Notes: a model not told the origin generated them from the sequence alone. Numbered from the stretch's first letter, positions 18,884 to 28,180 are shown. The stretch is 64,000 nt of DNA from Amphritea sp. (GCF_016744155.1 NZ_JADGEW010000017.1:1-64000), one strand, 5' to 3'. Made by a program: numbers and translations.

Positions 18884-20364
18884 TGAGTGAGCAATCTATC
18901 AATAAGGTTCAGTCATCACCAGAAAATGGGCTTTCGAAGGCAAAAGATGCTTTGAGTGCGATGGCAAATGCAAAGCACGATCAGCCTGTTGTCGATAATG
19001 AGTTGCATGATTTCATAGATAACTCTGCTGCCAGTGTTTTGTTGGATACACCTCAAAGCTCAAGGATACTTTTATGGGGTGTGGTCTGTTTTGTTATTAT
19101 TGCGGTTGTCTGGGCATATTTTGCTGAGTTAGATGAGATAACGCGGGGAGAGGGGAGTGTTATTCCTTCACAGCAGATACAGATAGTTCAGTATCTTGAG
19201 GGTGGCATACTTAAAGAACTCTTTATTAAAGAGGGTGACAAGGTTGAGGCAAATCAGCCTCTGCTTCTCGTAGATGAAACTAAATTTTTATCGGATTACC
19301 GGGGGCAGGCTCAGGAACAGGCTTATCTGGAGATATCAGTTGCTCGGCATAAAGCTGTACTGGCCAGTATTCTGATTAGTAGCGACCCTGCAAATGGCGA
19401 TTGGCAGGAACAGGCCAGGGTTGAGGTTCAACCGATTAGTGTTGGAGCTGAGTGGCAAGTGCGTAATCCAGAGTTGTTAGGGCGGGAGCAAGCGCAGCTT
19501 GAAGAGTATTTACGGAATCTAACGAACCAGTTGGATATTTTGGGTAGGCAGATTCAGCAACGTGATCAGGAAGAGAAAGAGCTAGATTCTAAAATAAGTT
19601 ACCTGAATCGTACTTATAAACTCAGTCTGAGAGAGATGGCGATGACCCGCCCTTTAGCTGATCAGGGAGTTATTCCTGAAATTGAGCTGATCAAACTGCA
19701 AAGGGAGGTCAATAGTTACAAACAGGAGCTGGAAGGTGCCAGGCTGTTGTTACCTAAAGTTCGCCTAAGTATACAAGAGGCTGTTGCGAAACGTCGTGAA
19801 ATCGCGTTAAATGCACGCAGTGAAAGCCAGCAAAAACTGAATGAAAGTCTGGCGCAACTTAAGCAGAAAACTGAATCTCAGGTTAGCTTCAGAGACCGGG
19901 TAGATCGAACGACAGTGGTTTCGCCAGTTCACGGAACAATTAAAACTATTTCAGTCAATACTATCGGTGGCGTTATACAGCCAGGCATGGATCTGGTTGA
20001 GATTGTTCCTACTGAGGATCATCTTTTAATTGAAGCGAAAGTTTCTCCTAAAGATATCGCTTTTCTCAGGCCGGGGTTAGATGCGGTGGTTCGATTAACG
20101 GCATATGATTTTTCAATATACGGTGGGCTGAAAGGAACGCTGGAACATATTAGTGCGGACAGCATCGAAGATGAGCAGGGAAATATCTATTACCTGATCA
20201 GGGTGCGAACTGGCAATACAGATCTGGGTAGAGGAACTAACTCTCTGCCAATTATTCCGGGTATGATGGCTACTGTTGATATCATGACCGGTAAAAAAAG
20301 TGTTTTAGATTATCTGCTCAAGCCAATTTTTAAGGCTCAGCAGCAAGCATTACGAGAACGTTAA
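18883..20364 (+). CDS. lapC: Type I secretion membrane fusion protein, HlyD/LapC type
   Basis: The 493-residue protein has a cytoplasmic N-terminal tail of about 60 residues, one transmembrane helix (about 62-82), a split lipoyl/barrel-sandwich domain opening with QYLEGGILKELFIKEGD, a long periplasmic coiled coil (about 200-335), and a C-terminal beta-barrel domain. This is the adaptor joining the LapB-type ATPase to the LapE-type outer-membrane channel. A GGGAGG ribosome site lies inside the end of the upstream gene, and the start overlaps that gene's stop. The genes lie head to tail as in Pseudomonas lap loci. Confidence 0.9.
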   Translation: MSEQSINKVQSSPENGLSKAKDALSAMANAKHDQPVVDNELHDFIDNSAASVLLDTPQSSRILLWGVVCFVIIAVVWAYFAELDEITRGEGSVIPSQQIQIVQYLEGGILKELFIKEGDKVEANQPLLLVDETKFLSDYRGQAQEQAYLEISVARHKAVLASILISSDPANGDWQEQARVEVQPISVGAEWQVRNPELLGREQAQLEEYLRNLTNQLDILGRQIQQRDQEEKELDSKISYLNRTYKLSLREMAMTRPLADQGVIPEIELIKLQREVNSYKQELEGARLLLPKVRLSIQEAVAKRREIALNARSESQQKLNESLAQLKQKTESQVSFRDRVDRTTVVSPVHGTIKTISVNTIGGVIQPGMDLVEIVPTEDHLLIEAKVSPKDIAFLRPGLDAVVRLTAYDFSIYGGLKGTLEHISADSIEDEQGNIYYLIRVRTGNTDLGRGTNSLPIIPGMMATVDIMTGKKSVLDYLLKPIFKAQQQALRER

Positions 20365-20399
20365 CGTTGAAATGGACTTTATCCGGGGGGAACGGTTCA

Positions 20400-21752
20400 A
20401 TGGGAAAAATTTATAAGTTCGGCACGCTGGCTTTGTTGGTATGGTCGGGCACAGTTTCGTCACAAACGTTGATTGAGGCAGCATCCTACGCAGTAGGGAG
20501 TTCTCCTGATGTGGCGATTGTTAAAAGTCAGTATTTAGCTCGAGTTGAGCAGATCGGTGTTTCGAAAGCGGGTTATCTACCTACGGTTGATCTTGCTCTT
20601 GGATGGGGTGGAGAGCGTACAAACAGTCCTTCAACCAGAGCAGCGGCAGCGTCGAGTGGTTCTAAATTTGTTAATTTGGAGCGAGGTGAAGCATCACTGA
20701 CGATGAGTCAGCTTCTCTATGACTACGCACGTACGAAGAATGATATTGATCGTACTCAAGCTGAGGCTATAGCACAGCGCTTTCAGCTATGGAGTGCAGC
20801 AGAAAATACTACCCTTGAAGTTGCTGATGCATATATGACAGTGATTCATGCTCAGGAAGCATCTGTATTGGCGGCGGAGAACCTTGAAGCGCACATCGAA
20901 ATTCTGGATGGTATTCGCAAGCGTTCTGAACACGGTCTTGGGTCAGCTTCCGATCTTTCTCAGGTAAAAGGTCGTTTGAGTCGTGCACATTCGAACTATC
21001 TGGCGACTGATAATAATGTTCTTGATGCTAAAACACGCTATTACAAAGTTGTAGGTCAGGAGCCATTAGGTCTGAAAAAACCTGATGCTGTTGATCAATC
21101 TATGCCTCCCTCTTATGAGGAGGCCTTGGAACGGGCCGGTAAAATTCACCCTACTCTGCTTTCTGCGCAGTGGGATATGGATGCTGCGGTTGCTCAACTG
21201 AAAATAAAAGATTCTGATTTCCACCCTGATGTCCGTTTAGAACTGGGTGGAACCTTTAATAATAATCTCGACGGAGCGGTTGGTTATAGCAATGATATGA
21301 CCGCAATGATCCGCATGCGTTATAACCTTTTCAATGGTAATGCAGATACACACCGCCAGAAAGAAGCTTATTATCAGTTGATGGAAGCAAGCGCGATTCG
21401 TGATCGTGCTCAGCGTGAAGTAGCTGAAGGGATGAGTCTTTCCTGGAATGCTTATCAGTTGTTGGAACGTCAAATGGAGTTTCTTGAAGCTCATGTGATC
21501 GAAGCTGAAAAAACACTTAATGCTTATAAGCAGCAGTTCAAACTAGGTCGTCGCACTTTGGTGGATTTGCTAGATTCTGAAAATGAACTTTTTGAATCTC
21601 GTCAGAAATTGCTTGAGGCAGATAAAGATCGTGTTCTGACCCAGTTCCGGGTACTGAATGCTATGGGTGATCTGCTGACAGTATTGAATTTGAACCGTGA
21701 ATCTATTCTGACCAGTGAAGAGCAGGAAGAGATCGCTTATCTTCAGAAGTAA
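20400..21752 (+). CDS. lapE: TolC family outer-membrane channel, LapE type
   Basis: The 450-residue protein has a signal peptide ending near SGTVSSQ and then two TolC/OEP repeats with the long alternating helices and strands of this family. The start at 20400 is chosen because a GGGGGG ribosome site lies about 10 bases upstream and the signal peptide begins there; an in-frame TTG at 20367 would add 11 residues without such a site. It should form the outer-membrane pore through which the LapA-type adhesin is exported and in which its retention module lodges. It is the last gene of the lapBCE-like operon. Confidence 0.88.
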   Translation: MGKIYKFGTLALLVWSGTVSSQTLIEAASYAVGSSPDVAIVKSQYLARVEQIGVSKAGYLPTVDLALGWGGERTNSPSTRAAAASSGSKFVNLERGEASLTMSQLLYDYARTKNDIDRTQAEAIAQRFQLWSAAENTTLEVADAYMTVIHAQEASVLAAENLEAHIEILDGIRKRSEHGLGSASDLSQVKGRLSRAHSNYLATDNNVLDAKTRYYKVVGQEPLGLKKPDAVDQSMPPSYEEALERAGKIHPTLLSAQWDMDAAVAQLKIKDSDFHPDVRLELGGTFNNNLDGAVGYSNDMTAMIRMRYNLFNGNADTHRQKEAYYQLMEASAIRDRAQREVAEGMSLSWNAYQLLERQMEFLEAHVIEAEKTLNAYKQQFKLGRRTLVDLLDSENELFESRQKLLEADKDRVLTQFRVLNAMGDLLTVLNLNRESILTSEEQEEIAYLQK

Positions 21753-21757
21753 GACTT

Positions 21758-21791
21758 AATATTGCTGTAGTCGGTAGGCTACAGCAATATT
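21758..21791 (+). terminator. Perfect 13-bp inverted repeat after lapE
   Basis: The arms at 21758-21770 and 21779-21791 are exact complements around an 8-base loop, starting six bases after the stop codon. There is no clear T run (TCCCCTT follows), so it may protect or terminate the message less efficiently than a classical terminator. Confidence 0.6.
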
Positions 21792-21871
21792 CCCCTTGTA
21801 ATCTAAGCTGCTAATTCTATTAAAATCCGCTATAATCGCCGCCTTTTCTAACAGCCCTTTTGAATGTGAAC

Positions 21872-22759
21872 ATGAGCGAAGAACTGGCAAAGCAGCAGAA
21901 AACCCGGGTTAATAAACTCCAGAAACGCCTGCGTCGTGAAACCGGACGTGCCATCGCAGATTTTAATATGATCGAAGATGGCGATAAGGTTATGGTCTGT
22001 CTTTCTGGTGGCAAAGACTCCTTTGCAATGCTCGATATCCTAATGAATCTCCAAAAAAGCGCGCCAATCAGTTTTGAGATTGTTGCGGTTAACATGGATC
22101 AAAAACAACCAGGCTTCCCTGAGCATATTCTTCCAGCGTATCTGGCTGAAATCGGCATACCTTTCCATATCGTTGAACGAGATACCTATTCTGTCGTAAA
22201 AGAATTAGTGCCAGAAGGGAAAACTACCTGTTCACTCTGCTCACGTCTTCGTCGTGGAACCCTATATGGGTTTGCTGAAGAGATTGGCGCTAACAAAATT
22301 GCGCTTGGTCATCATCGTGACGACATACTCGAAACCTTTTTCCTGAATATGTTCTATGGCGGTAAACTTAAGTCGATGCCGCCAAAACTGGTGAGTGATG
22401 ACGGTAGGAATATGGTCATTCGGCCATTGGCATATGCTCGGGAGAAAGATATAGCTGCCTACGCGGAGCTACGTGAATTTCCGATTATTCCCTGTAACCT
22501 CTGTGGTTCTCAGGATGGTTTGCAGCGTCAGGTTATCAAAGAGATGTTACAGGGTTGGGATAAAAACCATCCGGGCCGCATTGAAACGATGTTTCGTTCT
22601 CTAAGGCATGTAGTTCCCTCTCACTTGGTCGATACTGAGCTGTTTGATTTTAAAAGCTTAGAACGGGGTTATCCCCATGGAATTACAGATCATAATGCTG
22701 CTGTAAACAGCGAGGCTGCAGGTCCTGTCCCTGAAATGATCGATATTCTTTCTCTATGA
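21872..22759 (+). CDS. ttcA: tRNA 2-thiocytidine(32) synthetase TtcA
   Basis: The 295-residue PP-loop enzyme activates cytidine 32 of certain tRNAs with ATP and replaces the oxygen with sulfur. Visible are the PP-loop SGGKDS (residues 45-50), the CSLC pair (C120, C123) and CNLC (C208, C211); family members use cysteines of these motifs to hold an iron-sulfur cluster. The length and C-terminal [11 protein letters not shown] block fit TtcA. The ATG at 21872 is preferred over an in-frame TTG at 21860, although no strong ribosome site is visible. Confidence 0.93.
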   Translation: MSEELAKQQKTRVNKLQKRLRRETGRAIADFNMIEDGDKVMVCLSGGKDSFAMLDILMNLQKSAPISFEIVAVNMDQKQPGFPEHILPAYLAEIGIPFHIVERDTYSVVKELVPEGKTTCSLCSRLRRGTLYGFAEEIGANKIALGHHRDDILETFFLNMFYGGKLKSMPPKLVSDDGRNMVIRPLAYAREKDIAAYAELREFPIIPCNLCGSQDGLQRQVIKEMLQGWDKNHPGRIETMFRSLRHVVPSHLVDTELFDFKSLERGYPHGITDHNAAVNSEAAGPVPEMIDILSL

Positions 22760-22807
22760 GCAATGTTTTTATTGAAGAATTTTTCCTAAGATAGGGACTA
22801 ATAGCTG

Positions 22808-23260
22808 ATGAAAATATGGGTTGATGCAGACGCTTGTCCTAATGTGGTGAAGGATATTCTTTACCGTGCAGCAGAACGTTTGGCGGTAGAGATGACCCTA
22901 GTGGCTAACCAGTTTTTGAGTACGCCGCCATCAAAGGTTATTAGTGCTGTACAAGTGCCAGCGGGTTTTGATGTTGCTGATAATTATATTGTGCAAAAAA
23001 GTCAGCCTGGCGATCTTATTATTACCGCGGACATTCCGCTTGCTGCTGAAGTACTGGATAAAGGGTGCCACGCATTGAATCCTCGCGGGGAGTTTTATAC
23101 GCCTGAAAATATCCGCCAACGGCTCAATATGCGGGACTTTATGGACCAGTTGAGAAGTTCCGGCATTGATACCGGTGGGCCAGGTAAGTTGGGGCAGCAG
23201 GATAGACAGCTGTTTGCTAATCAGCTTGATCGCTTTCTTTCGAAGCACCTTCGCAGTTAA
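22808..23260 (+). CDS. yaiI: UPF0178/DUF188 family protein YaiI
   Basis: The 150-residue protein begins with the diagnostic [11 protein letters not shown] motif, followed by the D-N-x-I and ITADIPLA elements of this family, which resemble PIN/NYN-like nuclease folds. Conserved Asp residues near positions 6 and 8 and again around residue 77 fit a metal site. No function is established. It lies 48 bases after ttcA and may share its transcript. Confidence 0.85.
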   Translation: MKIWVDADACPNVVKDILYRAAERLAVEMTLVANQFLSTPPSKVISAVQVPAGFDVADNYIVQKSQPGDLIITADIPLAAEVLDKGCHALNPRGEFYTPENIRQRLNMRDFMDQLRSSGIDTGGPGKLGQQDRQLFANQLDRFLSKHLRS

Positions 23261-23397
23261 TTCCTGATAAGTTAACAGGTCCCTATTTATTGTTCTGACT
23301 AAATTGTGTTTTTGGTGAGGGAATAGGGGAAAACCTTTATTTTTATTCTCATTTGTTCTACCTTCTTGGTTATTAAATAATAATAACTGAGGTTGCT

Positions 23398-24177
23398 ATG
23401 AGCGACGCACTTCTTATCCGAGAAGACTCTGACGGAGTCTGCCAACTGACGCTTAACCGTCCTGGTGCATATAACTCTTTGTCTATGGAGTTAATGGAGG
23501 CGCTTATCGCCACCTTAGATGATATCGCTGAAGATATTTCTGTACGAGTAGTGGTGCTACAGGGTGGCGGTCGTGGTTTTTGTTCTGGTCATGATTTGAA
23601 ACAGATGCTGGGTGAGGGGGAAGAAGCGTACTACCAGTGTACGTTCGATACCTGTTCTGCGTTGATGCAGCGTATTGTCAATCTGCCTATTCCTGTGATT
23701 GCACAAGTCCACGGAGTTGCAACAGCTGCTGGTTGTCAGCTAGTAGCCAGTTGTGACTTGGCTGTGGCTAGTGAAAAATCCCGTTTTGCTACCCCCGGAG
23801 TAAATATTGGTTTGTTCTGTTCGACACCAATGGTTGCGCTTAGCCGGGCTGTCAGTAAAAAGCATGCGATGGAAATGCTATTACTTGGCGATATGATTGG
23901 TGCCGAGCGAGCCTGGGAGATGGGTTTGGTTAATTGGGTTGTGGAGGAAGAGCAGTTGCAGCAGAAAGTTCTGGAAGTGGCAGGAAAAATTGCAGCCAGT
24001 TCCCGTAAAGCGATTTCAATAGGCAAACAGGCTTATGCGCGGCAAATCGATAAAACTCTTAGTGAAGCATATACAGAGTGCAGTCAGGTGATGACTGGAA
24101 ATATGATGACCCATGATGCAGGTGAAGGTATTGATGCTTTTATCAATAAACGTAAGCCAGATTGGCAGCATCGTTGA
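23398..24177 (+). CDS. Enoyl-CoA hydratase/isomerase family protein (ECHDC3-like)
   Basis: This 259-residue crotonase-fold protein has both oxyanion-hole segments (GRGFCSGHDLKQM, about residues 60-72, and HGVATAAGCQLVASCDLAVA). The block ATPGVNIGLFCSTP replaces the usual PE motif, so the glutamate that acts as catalytic base in true hydratases is a glycine here. This pattern is shared with the ECHDC3 subfamily. It may therefore be a different acyl-CoA enzyme than a beta-oxidation hydratase. It has its own upstream gap and a strong terminator, and no fatty-acid genes sit beside it. Confidence 0.8.
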   Translation: MSDALLIREDSDGVCQLTLNRPGAYNSLSMELMEALIATLDDIAEDISVRVVVLQGGGRGFCSGHDLKQMLGEGEEAYYQCTFDTCSALMQRIVNLPIPVIAQVHGVATAAGCQLVASCDLAVASEKSRFATPGVNIGLFCSTPMVALSRAVSKKHAMEMLLLGDMIGAERAWEMGLVNWVVEEEQLQQKVLEVAGKIAASSRKAISIGKQAYARQIDKTLSEAYTECSQVMTGNMMTHDAGEGIDAFINKRKPDWQHR

Positions 24178-24191
24178 GGAAAAAACTCTTG

Positions 24192-24225
24192 AAAAAAAAC
24201 CGCAGATTCTTCTGCGGTTTTTTTT
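24192..24225. terminator. Strong intrinsic terminator
   Basis: A perfect 15-bp inverted repeat (A8-CCGCAGA / TCTGCGG-T8) with loop TTCT follows the crotonase gene by 14 bases. It can act in both directions and isolates the sox operon. Confidence 0.92.
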
Positions 24226-24492
24226 GCACTGTGATTATCTATTAGTCGAACAGGTGGCGCATTTCGATCAGACTCTGTTATTATATTTGCATAAAGTAAT
24301 AAGCTTATAACAATAAGAAATATAATAAGGTTCTAATCAATGAATATTGAATATAGAGCCTGACGCTCAAAATATCGGCTAGACATTGGTCGAGTTTTCT
24401 TATATTTCTTTTCTCTATAAGGTTATTTCAAATAATAATATAAAAGTGTTCTTATGCTTTGTGCATATTGAACAAACTGTCTGGAGGCGTGG
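24226..24492 (+). promoter_or_regulatory. AT-rich promoter region of the sox operon
   Basis: This 267-base stretch contains no supported gene. It is very AT-rich and includes a short dyad TCAAT-gaat-ATTGA at 24337-24350. Sox operons are often repressed by ArsR-type regulators (SoxR, SqrR) that bind AT-rich dyads, so this is a candidate operator, but I cannot match it to a known consensus. No regulator gene is adjacent. The ribosome site before soxC is CTGGAGG at about 24481-24487. Confidence 0.4.
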
Positions 24493-25821
24493 ATGTCCAA
24501 TCGGATTAAGAATCTGTCGACCCGCGAGCTAATGGCTCAATTAGCAAAAGAATCTGAAGGTTTATCAATTTCCGATCGTCGGGATTTTCTCAAACATGGA
24601 ATGCTTGCTGCTGGTGCTATGACCGCAACGACATTTAGTGGTCTGGCTGGCGCAGCTGATGCTAAAAACCTTCCGCCAATGGAACCTGAGTGGGGGCGTC
24701 GTTTGGGTGCTGGTGTCATCGATAAGCCTTATGGCGAGCCATCGAAGTATGAAAGTGGGGTAGTTCGTCGAACTGTTCCCTGGCTAACCGCCGAATCTAT
24801 TGCCTCTATCAGTATGACCCCAATTCAGGACCTGAAAGGAATCATTACGCCAAATGGTCTGGTCTTTGAACGTTATCACGCAGGTGTAGCGCAGATAAAC
24901 CCGCAAGAACATCGATTGATGATTCATGGTCTGGTTGATCGCCCCATCATTTTCACAATGGAAGACCTGATGCGTTTTCCATCGGTTTCCGAGATCAAAT
25001 TTATTGAGTGTCCAGCCAACGGTGGTATGGAGTGGAAAGGCGCACAGATGGAGGCACTGCAGTTTACTCACGGTATGTTGAGTTGTTGTGAATGGACTGG
25101 TGTTCCACTGAGGGTTTTGCTCGAAGAGGCAGGTGTAAAACCTGAAGGTAAATGGATACTGGCGGAAGGGGCTGACGGCTCCCACATGAGCCGCTCTATC
25201 CCTATCGAAAAAGCTTTAGATGATACCCTGGTTGTTTACGCTCAGAATGGTGAGATGCTTCGGCCTGAGCAGGGTTATCCGTTACGATTGTTAAACCCGG
25301 GCTGGGAGGGCAATACTTCAATTAAGTGGCTGCGTCGAATTGAAGTAGGCGATAAGCCCTGGTACCAGCGCGAAGAAACCTCTAAGTATACCGACCTTAT
25401 GGCAGATGGACGTGCACGCAAGTTTACCTTTGTGCAGGAAACTAACTCAGTTATTACCAGCCCATGTCCGGAAAAACCGATTATAAAGAGTGGATTAATC
25501 GAGATTGAAGGCCTTGCCTGGACGGGCAGAGGGAAGATCAAACAGGTTGATATCTCTTTTGATGGCGGTATCAGCTGGGTGCCTGCAAAGCTAAAAGGTT
25601 TGGTGCTCGATAAGGCGCTAACCCGTTTTAGCCTAGTTACAAAATGGGATGGGCAGCCCTGGTTGCTGCAGAGTCGGGCGGTCGATGAAACCGGTTATGT
25701 GCAGCCTACTCTGCGTCAGTTAAGAGAGGCTCGTGGCACGAACTCTATCTACCATAAGAACTCAATCCATACCTGGAAAATCGAAGCAAACGGAGAGGTT
25801 AAAAATGTTCAGATTAGTTAA
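24493..25821 (+). CDS. soxC: Sulfane dehydrogenase subunit SoxC
   Basis: The 442-residue molybdenum enzyme belongs to the sulfite oxidase fold and, with SoxD, oxidises the sulfane sulfur bound to SoxY. A Tat signal with DRRDFLKHG (about residues 27-35) ends near GAADA. The molybdopterin domain carries the Mo-ligand cysteine in FIECPANGG (C173), and a C-terminal dimerisation domain follows (about 315-430). Presence of SoxCD predicts complete oxidation of thiosulfate to sulfate without stored sulfur globules. SoxC overlaps soxD by 17 bases. Confidence 0.95.
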   Translation: MSNRIKNLSTRELMAQLAKESEGLSISDRRDFLKHGMLAAGAMTATTFSGLAGAADAKNLPPMEPEWGRRLGAGVIDKPYGEPSKYESGVVRRTVPWLTAESIASISMTPIQDLKGIITPNGLVFERYHAGVAQINPQEHRLMIHGLVDRPIIFTMEDLMRFPSVSEIKFIECPANGGMEWKGAQMEALQFTHGMLSCCEWTGVPLRVLLEEAGVKPEGKWILAEGADGSHMSRSIPIEKALDDTLVVYAQNGEMLRPEQGYPLRLLNPGWEGNTSIKWLRRIEVGDKPWYQREETSKYTDLMADGRARKFTFVQETNSVITSPCPEKPIIKSGLIEIEGLAWTGRGKIKQVDISFDGGISWVPAKLKGLVLDKALTRFSLVTKWDGQPWLLQSRAVDETGYVQPTLRQLREARGTNSIYHKNSIHTWKIEANGEVKNVQIS

Positions 25822-26812
25822 AACGTCTCTCCAGATTACAGCTGTTTCTACAGCTCTTCTGATGGCTTCAGGTGTAGTGAATGCGGCTGAAAAATATGGT
25901 TTTGGTAAGACCGCTACCGATGTAGAAATTCAGGGTTGGGATATTGATATTCGTCCTGATGGAATGGGCCTTCCGAAAGGTGAAGGATCTGTAGCTGATG
26001 GAGAAGAGCTTTATGAACAGCTCTGTGCTACCTGTCACGGATTGTTTGGTGAAGGTGAAGGGCGCTGGCCAGTGCTGGCAGGTGGTGAAGACACTCTGCA
26101 AGAGGATCGTCCAGTAAAAACGGTTGGTAGTTACTGGCCTTATGCGAGCACTCTTTATGATTACATTCGGCGGGCAATGCCGTTTACGGCGCCTCGTTCA
26201 TTGAGTGATGATCAAACTTATCAGTTAGCCGCCTATGTGCTTTATCTGAATGAAGTTGTTGATGAGGAATTTGTTGCTAATAAGGACACGCTGGCAAAGG
26301 TAGAAATGCCTAATCGAGAAGGTTTCTTTGTCGATCCACGGCCTGATGTAAAGAATGAGCGCTGTATGGAGAATTGTGCTGATCCTTCTAAGCTAAATAT
26401 CGTCGGAACGGTGGCAGGTATTACTCCGGTAGGGCACTTTGTCGAAGGAGCTGATGCGCCTGCAGCGTCACATCATGGTCAGGAGCTTAAAGAGCGAAAG
26501 ATGCAGGGTGAAGACGTTGCGCAAGACACCACACATGCGATTGCTCTGTCTGAAGCTGCTCAAGCTGGGCGTGAAACTTATGATAATGCCTGTCAGGCCT
26601 GCCATGCTTCTGGTCTTGCGGGTTCTCCAAAGCTTGGAGATAAAGCTGACTGGAAAGTACGAATTGAACAAGGTATACCGGTACTTGTAGAACATGCTAT
26701 TAATGGATTTACTGGTAATAGCGGTATTATGCCACCTAAAGGTGGCCGGAATGATTTGGCTGACGAACAGGTTAATCAGGCGGTTACTTATATGGTGGAG
26801 TCAAGCCAGTAG
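25805..26812 (+). CDS. soxD: Diheme cytochrome SoxD
   Basis: The 335-residue periplasmic protein is the electron-accepting partner of SoxC. It has a signal peptide (about residues 1-28) and two c-type heme sites: CATCH (C74, C77, H78) and CQACH (C263, C266, H267). A further pair of cysteines in RCMENC (187, 191) lies between the domains. The start at 25805 is supported by a GGAGAGG ribosome site and the signal peptide; the frame is open further upstream inside soxC. Its start lies within the last codons of soxC. Confidence 0.93.
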   Translation: MFRLVKTSLQITAVSTALLMASGVVNAAEKYGFGKTATDVEIQGWDIDIRPDGMGLPKGEGSVADGEELYEQLCATCHGLFGEGEGRWPVLAGGEDTLQEDRPVKTVGSYWPYASTLYDYIRRAMPFTAPRSLSDDQTYQLAAYVLYLNEVVDEEFVANKDTLAKVEMPNREGFFVDPRPDVKNERCMENCADPSKLNIVGTVAGITPVGHFVEGADAPAASHHGQELKERKMQGEDVAQDTTHAIALSEAAQAGRETYDNACQACHASGLAGSPKLGDKADWKVRIEQGIPVLVEHAINGFTGNSGIMPPKGGRNDLADEQVNQAVTYMVESSQ

Positions 26813-26821
26813 TAGAGGATT

Positions 26822-26848
26822 AAACGCGGTCTCGAAGAGGCCGTTTTT
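26822..26848 (+). terminator. Stem-loop with T run between soxD and soxX
   Basis: A stem GGTCTC-gaa-GAGGCC (one G-T pair) with extra flanking pairs and a TTTTT tail lies just after soxD. Within a single operon it would act as a partial terminator or a processing site, separating soxCD from soxXYZAB expression levels (inference). Confidence 0.65.
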
Positions 26849-26896
26849 AGTATAAAAATAACAAAAAATGAGAACGGTAATTCCGGAGGAATGCGA

Positions 26897-27259
26897 ATGC
26901 GTAAGCTGAAAACCTTGCTATGTGCGACAGGTTTACTGGCGATGCTGTCAGCAGGTTCTGCTCAGGCTGCAGGTCAGGAGGAAATGATCGAGATGGGTAA
27001 AGCGGTATATCTGAATAAATCCAGAGGTAACTGCGTATCTTGTCACCAGATCAATGACCCTGATGCTACTCAGGCAGGTAACCAGGGGCCACCTATAGTG
27101 GCAATGAAACAGCGCTTCCCAGATAAGGCTGTGCTGCGTGCACAAGTGTGGGATGCGACTGTTAATAACCCAATCACCATAATGCCCCCATTGGGTAAGC
27201 ACTGGATTCTCTCAGAAGCAGAGATCGATGCTGTAGTCGAGTATGTTTACCAGTTTTAA
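26897..27259 (+). CDS. soxX: Monoheme cytochrome SoxX
   Basis: The 120-residue protein has a signal peptide ending near AQAA and a single CVSCH heme site (C46, C49, H50). The Met of IMPPLGKH near residue 98 is a likely axial ligand. It pairs with SoxA to join thiosulfate to the SoxY cysteine. The second of two close ATGs is chosen because the CCGGAGGA ribosome site directly abuts the first (26891) and is correctly spaced for the one at 26897. Confidence 0.92.
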   Translation: MRKLKTLLCATGLLAMLSAGSAQAAGQEEMIEMGKAVYLNKSRGNCVSCHQINDPDATQAGNQGPPIVAMKQRFPDKAVLRAQVWDATVNNPITIMPPLGKHWILSEAEIDAVVEYVYQF

Positions 27260-27311
27260 CCGATTGTGCAAAAGAATAATCAGATGCACCGATAGATAGA
27301 GGATTTGAAGA

Positions 27312-27767
27312 ATGATGAATCGTCGTAAAGTAATTAAAGCTCTCGCCACCGGTGGCGCTTTGATTGGCGCAAGTGTGTTGATGCCAGGTCTGGCTTTAGC
27401 AGGATGGAACAAAGAAGCCTTTGGTTCAGAGAATCAGGGGATGGCTATGAAATCACTGTTGGGCGCTGAGCCGGCAGCGAGCGCAGACGTCAGCCTTAAA
27501 GCACCAAGCATTGCTGAAAACGGGGCTGTTGTTCCTGTTACCGTTAAGACCGCAGTAGCAAATGTTGAGTCGATCAGTATTTTTGTTGAGGGCAACCCAA
27601 CACCTTTGGTGGCGGAATTTATGATTCCGGCAGGTACTAAAGCTGAAGTATCTACCCGTATTCGTATGGGCAAAACTTCCAATATTACCGCAGTAGTGAA
27701 AGCTGATGGGCAGCTTCTGAGTGCATCTCAGGAGACTAAAGTGACTATCGGTGGTTGTGGCGGATAA
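27312..27767 (+). CDS. soxY: Thiosulfate oxidation carrier protein SoxY
   Basis: The 151-residue protein has a Tat signal with NRRKVIKA and ends in the diagnostic GGCGG, whose C149 carries the sulfur substrate through the Sox cycle. SoxZ follows 29 bases later, as is usual, because the two proteins form the SoxYZ heterodimer and are exported together. A second ATG at 27315 is an equivalent start. Confidence 0.95.
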   Translation: MMNRRKVIKALATGGALIGASVLMPGLALAGWNKEAFGSENQGMAMKSLLGAEPAASADVSLKAPSIAENGAVVPVTVKTAVANVESISIFVEGNPTPLVAEFMIPAGTKAEVSTRIRMGKTSNITAVVKADGQLLSASQETKVTIGGCGG

Positions 27768-27796
27768 TTTAAGGCTTTATTGAAGAGGAAAGAATC

Positions 27797-28111
27797 ATGG
27801 CTGGAATTATGAAAGTTAAGGCTAAGTCAAAAAAAGAGATGACTAGCGTCAAACTGATGGCTAAGCACATTATGGAAAGCGGTCAGCGTAAAGATAAAAA
27901 AACTGGAGAAGCGATCCCTGCAATGTTTTTGCAAGGGATAACCGTTCAGCATGGTGGTAAAACTGTGTTTGAGGCTAATCTTGGGACTGCTGTATCAAAA
28001 AACCCATACCTGGCATTTACCTTTGCAGGTGGTGCTAAGGGTGAAGAGCTAACCATTAACTGGGTTGAAAGCACAGGTAAGACCGGCTCTGAAACTGCCG
28101 CAATTAAATGA
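27797..28111 (+). CDS. soxZ: SoxYZ complex subunit SoxZ
   Basis: The 104-residue protein has no signal peptide, as expected for a partner carried through the Tat system by SoxY. Its beta-sandwich sequence (KVKAKSKK, MESGQRKDKKTG, NPYLAFTFAGG) is typical of the family. A GAGGAA ribosome site precedes the ATG. Confidence 0.94.
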   Translation: MAGIMKVKAKSKKEMTSVKLMAKHIMESGQRKDKKTGEAIPAMFLQGITVQHGGKTVFEANLGTAVSKNPYLAFTFAGGAKGEELTINWVESTGKTGSETAAIK

Positions 28112-28180
28112 TTTAGGGGAAGGCTTCGCGGAAAGTCTGAATCCCTATTCTCCTTACCTGTACAGCTGTGGAGTGTGTTG

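Noticed and set aside
24113-24310. 65-residue frame overlapping the end of the crotonase gene
   Set aside because: It runs through the terminator hairpin and has no independent start signal.
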